In this document: piece by piece, positions 9,855 to 19,490 of the stretch
Position numbering within the stretch: position 1 is the stretch's first letter
How the letters are laid out: every line of letters starts with the position of its first letter
Assembly (NCBI GenBank): GCA_947493035.1
Contig: CANLOW010000003.1
Span: forward strand, 281,193 to 345,192
Direction: 5' to 3'
DNA: 64,000 nucleotides
From: an uncultured Aquimarina sp.
GTDB taxonomy: Bacteria > Bacteroidota > Bacteroidia > Flavobacteriales > Flavobacteriaceae
The notes under the pieces: generated by a model
Seen by the model: only the letters and a program-made list of their open reading frames with translations
The model's database searches: none
Told to the model about the DNA's origin: nothing
Position numbers and translations under genes: made by a program

Positions 9855-10010
9855 AAATGTGACAAAATATCAATCCTATTTCATTTTTTGTAACCGTTCC
9901 TGTTTTGTCCTTTGTTAAAGTATTTATATTGGTCATTACATCTAAAAATGAATCACCTTTGAATAATATTCCATGTTTTGAAACTGCTCCCAATCCACCG
10001 ATTTTATAAA

Positions 10011-10036
10011 AAAGAGCCTACATAAATAGACTCTTT
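10011..10036 (-). terminator. Rho-independent terminator of the cus operon
   Basis: Arms AAAGAGCCTA (10011-10020) and TAGACTCTTT (10027-10036) pair with one mismatch. On the minus strand the hairpin is followed by a T-run. It lies just after the HMA lipoprotein gene and separates it from the two-component operon. Confidence 0.75.
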
Positions 10037-10046
10037 CATTATTGAC

Positions 10047-10487
10047 TTAATGGTCGTGATTTGAATGGTCATCGCTTTTTGTTTCACCTGATTGATTCAT
10101 TGCCATTTCGTGGTCGTATTTACAACACCCTGGTAAACCATTATATGCTTCTTCATCGCCAGCCACTTTTTCGGTATCGTAACCTGAAGCTGCAATTGCT
10201 TTGTGAATTGCCATTGCATCGGTTTTGGTATCATCAAAAGAAACATCTATTTTCTTTTTATCGACATCCCAATTGGCACTTGCAACACCTTCAACACCGT
10301 TAGCTGCCTTTTCGATAGTGCTTTTACACATACCGCAATTACCTCTTACTCCAAAAGACAGGTCTGTCATAGCCATATCTTTAGCTATTTCAGTTTTGGT
10401 TGCTCCATTTTCTTTTTTGTTTTGGCTATTACAGCTTGTTAAATACATTACTGCTATTACTGTTGCACTTAAAATTACTTTTTTCAT
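10047..10487 (-). CDS. HMA-domain copper-binding lipoprotein
   Basis: 146 residues. The signal peptide ends in lipobox LTSC, with C19 as the acylated residue. A heavy-metal-associated fold spans about 40-112 with the metal-binding pair C51/C54 (GNCGMCKS). The tail is rich in Cys, His and Met (GCCKYDHEM, DDHSNHDH). It is probably a membrane-anchored periplasmic metallochaperone handing Cu(I) to the efflux pump. It is the last gene of the five-gene efflux operon. Confidence 0.9.
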   Translation of the reverse strand: MKKVILSATVIAVMYLTSCNSQNKKENGATKTEIAKDMAMTDLSFGVRGNCGMCKSTIEKAANGVEGVASANWDVDKKKIDVSFDDTKTDAMAIHKAIAASGYDTEKVAGDEEAYNGLPGCCKYDHEMAMNQSGETKSDDHSNHDH

Positions 10488-10523
10488 TTATTTAAAATTT
10501 AAATATTAATAATTATTTTTGAT

Positions 10524-12296
10524 TTATTCTATTACTTGTTTTACTTCCCCACAGGTTAGCATTGCTTCACCAAAATATGGATTGGTTACTTTTTCTTCTT
10601 TGCTTAACCAATAGGCACCTTTATTGTTATCTGCCATTGGGCAAAATTCTACATAGACTTTTTCATTAACTCCAAACAGTTGTACAGCATTGATTAGATG
10701 CGAGGATAAATACTTGAAATGGTCTCTTTGTGCTTTTATATCGGACGCTTTAGAAATAGAAGTTGTAGAAGATTTAATTTCCTTTTCTAATGACATCCAT
10801 TGGTTATGTGCCTTATTATCTGATAACAATTTCATATTTACTTTGGTTAAATTGTTTAGTAAAGTAGATGCGCTTGTTGAAGTACTTTTTGAATCTTCTT
10901 TTACTAAAGCATCTTTTAAATTGATATACTCATTGTAAACACTATTTAACTGTTGTAGAAATTTCTCTGATACTTCCAAACGTTCATTCGTATTGGTGTG
11001 GTCGGTTTCTCTTTTGGATGAATTGTTATCCATACCTAAATGACCCTCGTGACCAGTCATTACTTTACCACCATCTTTATTCATCATTGATTTCTTGCCC
11101 TGTAATTGTGCTGCTGCATCAACCGTAAAGGTTCCATTAGTTACTATTTTATTTCCAGCAAACAAGCCTTCTAAAACTTCATATTTATTACCAATTTGAT
11201 TACCCAATGTAACTTCGCGCATTTCAAAAACTGGTTGGTCTGGATTTGTTTTTAAATACACCACAGAACGCTCACCTGTCCATAACACAGCAGATGATGG
11301 GATAGATAAGGATTCTTTATTTTCATTCTTAACACCTTCAATATTTGCGGTTACAAACATTCCTGGTTTAAATACATCATCCTTGTTGTTTAGAACCACA
11401 CGCAAGGTTACTGTTCTTGTTTTTGTGTTTAATACCGGGTCTATAAAATCCACTTTACCTTTAAATTCTTTATTAGAATAGGCATTGGTTGTAATCATTA
11501 CTTCCTGTCCTTTTTTGAATAGGTTAATTTGATTTTCATATACATCAAAGTTTGCCCAAACTGAATTTAAATTTGCAACCTTCAATAAAGGTTGACCTTG
11601 TTTAATGTAATCACCTTGTTCAACTAACTTTTTCGTTACTGTTCCAGACACTGTTGCATATACAGGAAAATTTTCTTTTATTTTTCCTGTTTCTTCAATC
11701 TGATTGATTTGATTTTCAGAGAGCTTCCATAATTTGAGTTTATTACGGACTGCTTTGTATAAAGCAGGTTGTGGTTCTTTTAAAGATGCTGCTGTAATTA
11801 ATTCTTGTTGTGCTGCATAGAGTTCTGGCGAATAAATGGTTGCCAATAATTGACCTTTACGAACTTCTTCGCCTGTAAAACTCACATTCAAGCGTTCAAT
11901 TCTTCCAGCGAAATAACTTACCTGTACTGCATTGGCTTCTTCGTTTTCAGCAATTTTACCAGATAGTTTTATGGTATTGCCTTCTACATTACCTTTACCA
12001 ACAATAGTTGTTTGAATATTGGCTAAAGCCATAGCATTTTCGGTTAATTTAAATTGATCTGCTAATAAACCATCTGCACTACTTTCCGCAGGAATTAAAT
12101 CCATACCACAAATTGGGCAATCTCCTGCTTCTGGTTGCATAATTTGTGGATGCATAGAACACGTCCACATTTGATTGGTTGCTGCAACCGCATCGTGATT
12201 ATGGTCTGTTTCCTTATTTGAGGTACCACCAAATAGTATCCATCCTAATAGCAGACACGCTACTAATATTCCGATATATATTATATACTTTTTCAT
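10524..12296 (-). CDS. cusB: CusB-like RND efflux periplasmic adaptor with metal-binding and DUF3347 domains
   Basis: 590-residue membrane fusion protein linking the inner-membrane RND pump to the TolC channel. The N-terminal helix at about 5-25 anchors it. A heavy-metal-binding domain follows (WTCSMHP, then CPICGMD). Next are barrel-sandwich and beta-barrel adaptor domains (GTVTKKLVEQGD), a His/Met-rich linker (MTGHEGHLGMDNN) and a C-terminal DUF3347 domain (VEFCPMA, ending near LTCGEV). The two extra metal domains are typical of Bacteroidota CusB proteins. The start is 1 bp after the preceding stop. Confidence 0.92.
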   Translation of the reverse strand: MKKYIIYIGILVACLLLGWILFGGTSNKETDHNHDAVAATNQMWTCSMHPQIMQPEAGDCPICGMDLIPAESSADGLLADQFKLTENAMALANIQTTIVGKGNVEGNTIKLSGKIAENEEANAVQVSYFAGRIERLNVSFTGEEVRKGQLLATIYSPELYAAQQELITAASLKEPQPALYKAVRNKLKLWKLSENQINQIEETGKIKENFPVYATVSGTVTKKLVEQGDYIKQGQPLLKVANLNSVWANFDVYENQINLFKKGQEVMITTNAYSNKEFKGKVDFIDPVLNTKTRTVTLRVVLNNKDDVFKPGMFVTANIEGVKNENKESLSIPSSAVLWTGERSVVYLKTNPDQPVFEMREVTLGNQIGNKYEVLEGLFAGNKIVTNGTFTVDAAAQLQGKKSMMNKDGGKVMTGHEGHLGMDNNSSKRETDHTNTNERLEVSEKFLQQLNSVYNEYINLKDALVKEDSKSTSTSASTLLNNLTKVNMKLLSDNKAHNQWMSLEKEIKSSTTSISKASDIKAQRDHFKYLSSHLINAVQLFGVNEKVYVEFCPMADNNKGAYWLSKEEKVTNPYFGEAMLTCGEVKQVIE

Positions 12297-12297
12297 T

Positions 12298-13035
12298 TTA
12301 AAAGATGTTTAATAACATTAATATTGCCATTACAATCATAATTGCATTCTCTATAAAAGTGGCTTCAGTCATAGGTAATTTTAAAGCTGTACCTAAACAT
12401 GCACATCGTATTGACTTTTTATCCAAAAGTGTTTTTGTCACTCCGATGGTTGTAATCCCCAAAACAACAAGTGTTATTATTAAAGCAATGTCAATTTCAA
12501 ATCGTATTAAAAACATCAGTCCTAATGCTATTTCAATAAATGGATAAACTTTCCCATAAAAAGGAACACGTTTAGCTAAAGGGTCGTACATACGGAAGGA
12601 TTCAGGAAAACCTTTTAAATCTAACATCTTGAAAAAACTAAAAACTATGTAGAATAAGCCCATAAAGTCGAGCATAAACGCACTCCAACTCCAATTTTTA
12701 TAATGTAATAATATACTTGCTGTTGCTATATAAAAGATGATTAGCAATAGTGGTTTGAGTTGTTGTAATTTGCTTTTTTCTTCTTCAATTTCAAAAGTTG
12801 AAGATTGTGTAGAAGTAAAAACATTTTTTACCTCTTTTTGAGTTATGGTATATTTTGATGCTAAAGATTTTTGAAGTTCTACAATATCAATATGTTTATC
12901 CATAGTTATTGATGCTTCTTGATTTTCAAGATTAACTTCGACATCGGAAACATCATCTATATCTCTTAAACTGTCTTCTACAGATGCTTTACAACTGCCA
13001 CAGGTCATTCCTGTAATTTTATATGTATGTTTCAT
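12298..13035 (-). CDS. HMA domain fused to MauE/DoxX-like membrane protein
   Basis: 245 residues. The N-terminal HMA domain (about 1-68) has the CxxC motif in TGMTCGSCKAS. After a linker come about four membrane helices between about 92 and 240 of MauE/DoxX type, with a CACLG motif in the last loop. Likely role: an inner-membrane metal or thiol transfer protein serving the efflux system (inference). It lies between the TolC and CusB genes with 2-3 bp spacings. Confidence 0.85.
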   Translation of the reverse strand: MKHTYKITGMTCGSCKASVEDSLRDIDDVSDVEVNLENQEASITMDKHIDIVELQKSLASKYTITQKEVKNVFTSTQSSTFEIEEEKSKLQQLKPLLLIIFYIATASILLHYKNWSWSAFMLDFMGLFYIVFSFFKMLDLKGFPESFRMYDPLAKRVPFYGKVYPFIEIALGLMFLIRFEIDIALIITLVVLGITTIGVTKTLLDKKSIRCACLGTALKLPMTEATFIENAIMIVMAILMLLNIF

Positions 13036-13038
13036 TTT

Positions 13039-14256
13039 TTATTGAATTAAATAATTAATAATTGTACTTTGAACATAGTAAGTCTTCACTGATTTTATTT
13101 GGTTCATTTGAAACTTTAGTTGCAACTCTTGAATATCCAAAACATCATTAAAATCAATCGTTCCTGTTTCATAGCTTTTGATTAAAATGTCTTCTGCATC
13201 TTTAGCTTGCTTTAAGTTTTTGGTTTGGGCAGAATAACTTATTCTTGCAGAAATACGGTCATTAATCGCCTTGTCTAAAAACGTTTCCAATGAATTTAAT
13301 CGTTCCTGTTTTTGAGCAGTAATTTCCTGTTGTTGCAACTCATTTTGTATAGTTTGGGATTTATATTTCTTATTGAAAATTGGGATAGATACCGAAACCA
13401 TTGGCATTACAATATCCTTTCCGTTATCGCTGAAATCCATATTTGGTCTTTCAGCAACATTGATATAATCTAATCCAAAACCAATCATAGGACTGCTTTC
13501 TTTTTGATTCAACAATTCGGATTGTTCTATGGATTGATAGAGTTTATCATACTTTAGTAATTCAGGATGTAATGCTAAATTTTCAGTAGTGATTTCAAAA
13601 TCTTCTGAAGGTATCATTAAACTATCTACCACATTCACAGTAAAATCATTATCTCTATTCAATAAATTATTGAAGTTAGTTTGTTCTGCTAAAAATTGTT
13701 GTTGCAATACATCTTTTAATTGTTGCATTTCGTTTTGACGCATTTGCAGTCGTAATACATCTACTGCTGATGCCTTACCAACTTCAACAGATGTCAATGC
13801 CAATGTCTCGTAGGTTTCTAATAGTTTGATATTTTCGATTAAAACTTCTTGTTTCGCCTTGTTTGCATACAAATTGTAATAGGATTGTGATACCGAAGCC
13901 ATTAACTTACGCTTTGCGATAACTATGTCTTCGTATTTAGCATCTGCCAAAGCACTCACATAGTTTTCTCGTGAAGTAATCGTACCAAACCACGGTAACA
14001 TTTGTTTAGCTGATATTTTAAAACGTTGTGCGCCTGTTCTTGTTTCTGGTTCACTTACAAAGTAACCGACACCAAATTCTGTGTTGGGAATGGTATTCAC
14101 TTCGTTTACTTTTTCAGAAGCAATGCTATACTGCAATTCAAACTTTCGAATTTTAGGATTGTTATTTAATGCTTCGTTAATAAGTATTTCTAATTGTTGT
14201 GCATTAGAAACACTAAAAGTTAATAAGCCTATGAGTGTATAAATTATTCTTTTCAT
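13039..14256 (-). CDS. TolC-family outer-membrane efflux protein (CusC-like)
   Basis: 405 residues with a signal peptide (1-19, ending VSNAQ) and two long alpha-helical, heptad-rich repeats typical of the TolC trimeric outer-membrane channel. It overlaps the end of the CusA gene by 4 bp, so the genes are translationally coupled. It completes the CusCBA-type tripartite pump that moves Cu(I)/Ag(I) or related cations out of the cell. Confidence 0.92.
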   Translation of the reverse strand: MKRIIYTLIGLLTFSVSNAQQLEILINEALNNNPKIRKFELQYSIASEKVNEVNTIPNTEFGVGYFVSEPETRTGAQRFKISAKQMLPWFGTITSRENYVSALADAKYEDIVIAKRKLMASVSQSYYNLYANKAKQEVLIENIKLLETYETLALTSVEVGKASAVDVLRLQMRQNEMQQLKDVLQQQFLAEQTNFNNLLNRDNDFTVNVVDSLMIPSEDFEITTENLALHPELLKYDKLYQSIEQSELLNQKESSPMIGFGLDYINVAERPNMDFSDNGKDIVMPMVSVSIPIFNKKYKSQTIQNELQQQEITAQKQERLNSLETFLDKAINDRISARISYSAQTKNLKQAKDAEDILIKSYETGTIDFNDVLDIQELQLKFQMNQIKSVKTYYVQSTIINYLIQ

Positions 14257-17200
14257 TTGTTTACTCTTTTCAATTTAAACTCTTCTCGCCAGCTGTATAA
14301 AACTGGTACAATAAAGTAAGAGGTAATGTCTATAACCATGCCGCCAAATATGGGAATTGCCATAGGTATCATAATATCACTTCCTTTTCCTGTGGATGTC
14401 AATACCGGTAACAGCGCCAAAATGGTAGTTACAGTAGTCATTAAACACGGACGAATACGTTTTTCTGCTGCTTGCAAAGCGGAAGTTCTAATACTCTTTT
14501 TATCGGTAGGTTTTTCACGCTCAAAAGTTTGCGTGAGGTATGTTGCCATAACAACTCCATCATCTGTAGCAATTCCAAATAAAGCTATGAAACCTACCCA
14601 AACCGCTACACTTAGATTGATGGTTTTCATATTAAAAAGGTTTCGCATATTCTCTCCAAACAAACTGAAATTTAAAAACCAATCTTCACCGTACAGCCAT
14701 AGCATAATAAAACCACCTGCAAATGCAACTGTAATTCCTGTAAACACCATTAGTGAAGTGGTAACAGATTTGAACTGGAAATACAAAATCAAGAAAATAA
14801 TAGCAAGCGCTAATGGAACGACAACTGATAGGGTTTTTTCTGCTCGTAACTGATTTTCATAAGTTCCAGTAAATTTATAGCTGATGCCCTTTGGAACACT
14901 TAATTCTCCTGAATCTATTTTTTGCTGAAACAAAGCTTGAGCATTTTCAACAACATCAACTTCTGCATATCCATCCATTTTATCGAATAGCACATAACCA
15001 ACTAAAAAGGTATCTTCACTTTTAATGACTTGTGGACCTTGTTCGTATCGAATGGTTGCCAATTCACTTAAAGGCACAGGACTCCCTTTTTCAACAGGCA
15101 CGTAAATTTGTTGTAAATCGGTAGGATTTGCTCGTAACTCTCTTGGATAACGTACGCGCACACCATAACGCTCTCGACCTTCAACAGTTTGGGTTAAAAC
15201 CATTCCGCCAACTGCAACTTTTAGTACGTTTTGTACATCATCAATAGATATACCATAACGTGCTATTTTCTCTCTGTCAATATCAATGAGTAAATAAGGC
15301 TTCCCTACAATTCGGTCTGCAAAAACAGCTTGCTCTTTTACACCTTCAGCTTGTTTTAAAAGACTTTCTAATTGTACCCCAAACGCTTCAATTTGTTTTA
15401 AGTCTTGTCCTTTTACTTTTATTCCCATTGGTGCACGCATTCCTGTTTGAAGCATTACCAATCTGGTTTCTATCGGTTGTAATTTTGGTGCAGAAGTAAC
15501 GCCTGGTAATTTAGTAACGCTAACTATTTCATTCCAAATATCATCAGGACTATTAATTTCTGGTCGCCAATTACGATAAAATTCACCATCATCATCTTCG
15601 ATAAGTTGTGTATGTTCGACGTTTGTAAAAACAACATTTTCCGAATTATTAGGGTTGGCGATAAATGTTCCATCTTTCAACTCAAAAGTACCATCGTCGT
15701 CCACTTTGTAACGTTGTATTTTCCCTTTTGAATTACGCATGTATTCAGGTTTATACTGAATTATGTTTTCGTACATAGATAAAGGCGCAGGGTCTAATGC
15801 AGATTCTGTTCTACCAGACTTTCCAACTACGGTTTCAATTTCTGGAATGGTAGCTACAGCCATATCTAATTGCTGAAGCACACGTTTATTTTCGGCAACA
15901 CCTGAATGTGGTAATGAGGTTGGCATTAATAGAAAAGAGCCTTCGTTTAATGATGGCATAAATTCTTTTCCTATATTTTTCATTATCCATCCTCCAGAAA
16001 CAAGCACAGTTGCTGGAATAATTAAAAACAACAACTTATTAGCTAAAGCCCAATTTAAAATTTGGCCATAATACCTTCTAAAAATTGAAAATATTCCTAA
16101 AATTCCGAAGCAAATAATAGCCACAAAAATTAAGTTTATTAGAATACTTCTGTCAAAGCCTAATGGTCGCCAATATTCGGCAAGTAAAAATATAATGGCA
16201 GTACATGAAATAATAATACTTATAAGGTTGCTGTTTTTCTTATTTAGTTTACCTAAAACTCCAAGTAAACCATTAATACCTAAAGCAATTAAGATAATCC
16301 CTAACCAATATCCAATTAACATAATTGCGATTCCAGCAATTATTAAAGCACCATTTATGATATGTTTAAATGAGCTTTTAAGTGATATTTTTCTGAACAA
16401 GTAAGCTGCGAATGGTGGAATTAGAAATAAGGCAATAACCAAAGACGCTGATAACGCCATGGTTTTGGTAAATGCTAAAGGTCTAAACAACTTCCCTTCT
16501 GCACCAATCATTGTAAATACAGGCACAAAGCTGATGATTGTAGTTAATACAGCAGTTAAAATTGCTCCTGAAACTTCAGCAGTCGCATTATAAACTACTT
16601 CATTTGTAGTTAAATCTATACCATCTTCTCGTAGTCGTAACTTTTCATCATCGAAATGGCGAATCATATTCTCTGCGAGAATGACGCCTACATCTACCAT
16701 AGTTCCAATGGCAATAGCAATACCAGAAAGTGCTACAATATTTGCATCTACGTTAAACAGTTTCATAGTAACAAATACCATTAACACTGCAACAGGTAAC
16801 AATCCAGAAATTAAAATAGAAGCTCTTAAATTGAAAACCATAACAATAATAACCAAAATGGTAATTAATATTTCTAGTGTTAACGCTTCGCTCAGTGTGT
16901 CTAATGTTTCTTGAATAAGTTCTGTACGATCATAGAAAGGAACGACTGTTAATTGAGATGTTCTACCGTCTGCCAATATTTTTGAAGGTAATCCACCTTT
17001 CAGTTCCTCAATTTGAGCTTTTACATTGTTAATGACTTCCATTGGATTAGCACCATATCGCGCTACGACAACACCACCAACGACTTCAGCACCTTCTTTA
17101 TCTAATAAACCTCTTCGTGTTGCTGGACCTAATGATACTTTAGCTATGTCTTTAATCTTAATTGAAGTAAAATCTTTTGAAGTAACTACAGCATTTTCAA

Positions 17201-17981
17201 TATCTTCAATAGATTTCACATAACCTAAACCACGCACTAAATACTCAGCTTGATTGATTTCTAAAGTCTGTGCACCAATGTCTTTATTGCTTTCCTTAAC
17301 TGCTTTTACAACGTGATGTAATCCAATATTATATTGACGCATTAATTCTGGGTTAACATCTACTTGATATTCCTGAACATAACCACCGATAGATGCTACT
17401 TCCGAAACACCACTTGCAGCCGATAAGGCATATTTTACATAGTAATCTTGTATGCTACGTAATTCTTGTAAGTCCCAACCACCAGTTACGTTTCCGTTTT
17501 CGTCACGACCTTCAAGAGTGTACCAAAATATTTGTCCTAAACCTGTGGCATCTGGACCCAAAGCAGGATTAACACCTTCGGGTAATAAACCACTTGGTAA
17601 GGAATTGAGTTTTTCGAGGATACGACTTCTACTCCAATAAAATTCTATGTCTTCTTCAAAAATTATATAGATAATGGAAAAACCAAACATCGAAGAACTA
17701 CGTATGGTTTTAACTCCCGGAATTCCCAAAAGTGATGTGGTTAGCGGGTAGGTAATTTGGTCTTCTATATCTTGTGGCGAACGACCATCCCACTTGGTAA
17801 ATACAATTTGTTGGTTTTCACCAATATCTGGTATGGCATCAACGGCCACAGGATTACTTGGTAAAAAACCTATATCCCAATTAAAAGGTGCGTTTACAGT
17901 ACCCCATCCTACAAAGAGAATAAGTAGTAATACTGCAACGAGTTTATTGTCTATAAGAAACTTGATTGCCTTATTTAGCAT
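14253..17981 (-). CDS. cusA: CusA/CzcA-family heavy-metal efflux RND pump
   Basis: 1242-residue proton-driven inner-membrane pump. RND features are clear: WDGRSPQDIEDQITYPL near the N-terminus, IAIAIGTMVDVGVILAENM in the first membrane bundle, porter domains with the Met-containing DPAPLSMYENI region, and FIALFGIATDDGVVMATY in the second bundle. It is about 200 residues longer than E. coli CusA. The extra length is an acidic periplasmic insert (around FIANPNNSEN) and extra hydrophobic helices before the second half, both of which I know from flavobacterial homologues. It is the first gene of the operon. Confidence 0.95.
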   Translation of the reverse strand: MLNKAIKFLIDNKLVAVLLLILFVGWGTVNAPFNWDIGFLPSNPVAVDAIPDIGENQQIVFTKWDGRSPQDIEDQITYPLTTSLLGIPGVKTIRSSSMFGFSIIYIIFEEDIEFYWSRSRILEKLNSLPSGLLPEGVNPALGPDATGLGQIFWYTLEGRDENGNVTGGWDLQELRSIQDYYVKYALSAASGVSEVASIGGYVQEYQVDVNPELMRQYNIGLHHVVKAVKESNKDIGAQTLEINQAEYLVRGLGYVKSIEDIENAVVTSKDFTSIKIKDIAKVSLGPATRRGLLDKEGAEVVGGVVVARYGANPMEVINNVKAQIEELKGGLPSKILADGRTSQLTVVPFYDRTELIQETLDTLSEALTLEILITILVIIVMVFNLRASILISGLLPVAVLMVFVTMKLFNVDANIVALSGIAIAIGTMVDVGVILAENMIRHFDDEKLRLREDGIDLTTNEVVYNATAEVSGAILTAVLTTIISFVPVFTMIGAEGKLFRPLAFTKTMALSASLVIALFLIPPFAAYLFRKISLKSSFKHIINGALIIAGIAIMLIGYWLGIILIALGINGLLGVLGKLNKKNSNLISIIISCTAIIFLLAEYWRPLGFDRSILINLIFVAIICFGILGIFSIFRRYYGQILNWALANKLLFLIIPATVLVSGGWIMKNIGKEFMPSLNEGSFLLMPTSLPHSGVAENKRVLQQLDMAVATIPEIETVVGKSGRTESALDPAPLSMYENIIQYKPEYMRNSKGKIQRYKVDDDGTFELKDGTFIANPNNSENVVFTNVEHTQLIEDDDGEFYRNWRPEINSPDDIWNEIVSVTKLPGVTSAPKLQPIETRLVMLQTGMRAPMGIKVKGQDLKQIEAFGVQLESLLKQAEGVKEQAVFADRIVGKPYLLIDIDREKIARYGISIDDVQNVLKVAVGGMVLTQTVEGRERYGVRVRYPRELRANPTDLQQIYVPVEKGSPVPLSELATIRYEQGPQVIKSEDTFLVGYVLFDKMDGYAEVDVVENAQALFQQKIDSGELSVPKGISYKFTGTYENQLRAEKTLSVVVPLALAIIFLILYFQFKSVTTSLMVFTGITVAFAGGFIMLWLYGEDWFLNFSLFGENMRNLFNMKTINLSVAVWVGFIALFGIATDDGVVMATYLTQTFEREKPTDKKSIRTSALQAAEKRIRPCLMTTVTTILALLPVLTSTGKGSDIMIPMAIPIFGGMVIDITSYFIVPVLYSWREEFKLKRVNK

Positions 17982-17990
17982 AATAATTTG

Positions 17991-18020
17991 ATTATAAGAT
18001 AATTAAAGTTAAATGTCACA
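17991..18020. promoter_or_regulatory. Diverged response-regulator box upstream of cusA
   Basis: ATAAGATAA-TTAAAG-TTAAATGTCACA aligns with the 9834-9864 region (TAAAGATAATTTAAAG, then TTTTAAATGTGACA) with short gaps. It lies 10-39 bp upstream of the cusA ATG. I read it as a weaker binding site for the same regulator. Confidence 0.35.
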
Positions 18021-18043
18021 AAAAAATGACAGATAAGGGTTTT

Positions 18044-18070
18044 AGCCCAAGACAGCGTAGCTGTTGGGCT
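18044..18070. other. Strong hairpin between HYC_CC_PP and cusA
   Basis: AGCCCAA (18044-18050) pairs with TTGGGCT (18064-18070), and CAGC/GCTG extend the stem around a GTA loop with a 2-base bulge. There is no T-run on either side, so it may attenuate read-through or protect RNA rather than be a classical terminator. Confidence 0.5.
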
Positions 18071-18091
18071 TAACTCGAAAGATCTAATAAA

Positions 18092-18511
18092 TCAAATTAA
18101 GAAAGTTTGGTGCAGCACTTGCACATCTCGTATGACAAAGGGTCGATGATAATTCTCAAAAGGAGCTTCTTCAGATTTTACTCCTTCAAATAAGTTTATG
18201 TAAGAATATAAAAAAGCAACTAATAACTTTTGTTGTTTCAATGAAAATGTGTCAAAAGAAATCTTAAGATTATCCATACCCTCTTTAATTACTTGCTTAT
18301 TTGAACAACAAGACTTTTTAGTAATTTCTGGGTTATCACAGCTTTTAATTGATTGCTTTTTTACTAGTCCACATCCATTGGCTTTATTAAACAAACTAAA
18401 ATCAACCAAGTTATTACCACAATAATGCATATCAACAGTAAATGACATGGTGGTAAATATAACCACGACAGCCATTGATATAGATAAAATTTTATGTAAT
18501 ACTTGCTTCAT
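18092..18511 (-). CDS. HYC_CC_PP family protein
   Basis: 139 residues. The N-terminal membrane/signal segment at about 9-26 is followed by the family signatures MHYCGN, KKSCCSN and YHRP. I recognise this as the Bacteroidota HYC_CC_PP family, small Cys/His proteins commonly encoded beside cation efflux operons. Probably a periplasmic metal-binding accessory (inference). It is upstream of and co-directional with cusA, with a hairpin between. Confidence 0.85.
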   Translation of the reverse strand: MKQVLHKILSISMAVVVIFTTMSFTVDMHYCGNNLVDFSLFNKANGCGLVKKQSIKSCDNPEITKKSCCSNKQVIKEGMDNLKISFDTFSLKQQKLLVAFLYSYINLFEGVKSEEAPFENYHRPFVIRDVQVLHQTFLI

Positions 18512-18699
18512 TTACAAACAAAGTTAATATTTTTTAATTAAAAATATAGTTCTTCTATGGTTTGTTTCGCTCGTGCAAAACGAATAAAAATTATAATGAA
18601 TACTTAAGTAAAATTACTTGGCTAAATACATCCATTAAAATAATGCTAAAAAAGGAACATTTCATTTTCCTATGATCTAACTAAAAAATTAACCTAAAA
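18512..18699. other. Probable left-junction zone of the integrated element
   Basis: A gene-free stretch between the metal genes and the last gene of the late operon. If the element ends on the left within this window, the junction is expected here. There is no copy of the tRNA-Arg 3' end. A short AAAAAAGGAAC at 18649-18659 faintly resembles the A-run plus GCGGAAC at the recombinase end. The boundary is not proven. Confidence 0.3.
18519..18526 (-). promoter_or_regulatory. -7 element for the HYC_CC_PP gene
   Basis: Minus-strand TAACTTTG, the same octamer as upstream of the response regulator, 7 bp before the ATG. No clear -33 TTG is seen. Confidence 0.35.
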
Positions 18700-19488
18700 C
18701 TAATCTTTATCTACTACACTTTCAAAATATTTTACACTGGTAATAAAAACATCTGGAGTATTAACCGCATTCCAGTAGGGAATCAATAATTCGGAGTCCG
18801 AAGGGTTTTCTACAATCGTATATGTCCCTAACATCTCTAAATTAGTATCAAAATCATCTTTACTTACTCTATAAATCGCAAATTTAGAATCCACTTTTCC
18901 TGATCTCTCAAAAGTAACTTTATAAAATACATTATCCTCAAACTTAATATTTGCACCTGTATCTTGTGCCCAATTACGAATACCACTTCCTCCAAAAAAT
19001 CGATTAAAACGACCATTATCGTAAAACAACTGAATCTCTCCAGCAAATAATGCTTGACTACCTAAATTATTCACATCTATATCTGGACTCCCAATCCCAA
19101 ATAAGAATGAAGGGTTTTTTCCTCTTACTGTAAATACAAAACTAAACGGAAGTTCATCGTCTCTTTTCCACTGATACTTAGTGAATTTTACTCCTCGACC
19201 AAAAAACGGTCCTGTACCTCTAGCCCACAATCCTCTCTCTAAATCTTGTTTAATTTCTACTCCATTTGTAAACTCAAGTTCTAAATCTTGCAAAGGTATC
19301 TTGCAGAAATCAATCCATTCTCCAGTATGTGTTTGTGTTGAGTCATTTGTATCATTCCCTGTATTAGGATTTCCTTCGTTACCATTTCCTGTTTCAGAGG
19401 TATCTCCATTTGTATTGTCTTTATCGCTTGTATTATTACTACTATTGATAATTCCAAAACACCCTCCCCTAGTAATTGAATTATGCAT
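18700..19488 (-). CDS. Lectin-like beta protein, possible virion surface protein
   Basis: 262 residues. A short N-terminal piece is followed by a low-complexity Asn/Gly/Thr/Asp linker (about 15-58) and a roughly 200-residue beta-rich domain with aromatic and Gly repeats (FFGRGVKF, FFGGSGIRNW). The fold pattern resembles carbohydrate-binding jelly rolls, but I cannot assign a family. It is the last gene of the late operon and could encode a receptor-binding or attachment protein (inference from position and linker/beta layout). Confidence 0.6.
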   Translation of the reverse strand: MHNSITRGGCFGIINSSNNTSDKDNTNGDTSETGNGNEGNPNTGNDTNDSTQTHTGEWIDFCKIPLQDLELEFTNGVEIKQDLERGLWARGTGPFFGRGVKFTKYQWKRDDELPFSFVFTVRGKNPSFLFGIGSPDIDVNNLGSQALFAGEIQLFYDNGRFNRFFGGSGIRNWAQDTGANIKFEDNVFYKVTFERSGKVDSKFAIYRVSKDDFDTNLEMLGTYTIVENPSDSELLIPYWNAVNTPDVFITSVKYFESVVDKD

Positions 19489-19490
19489 TC

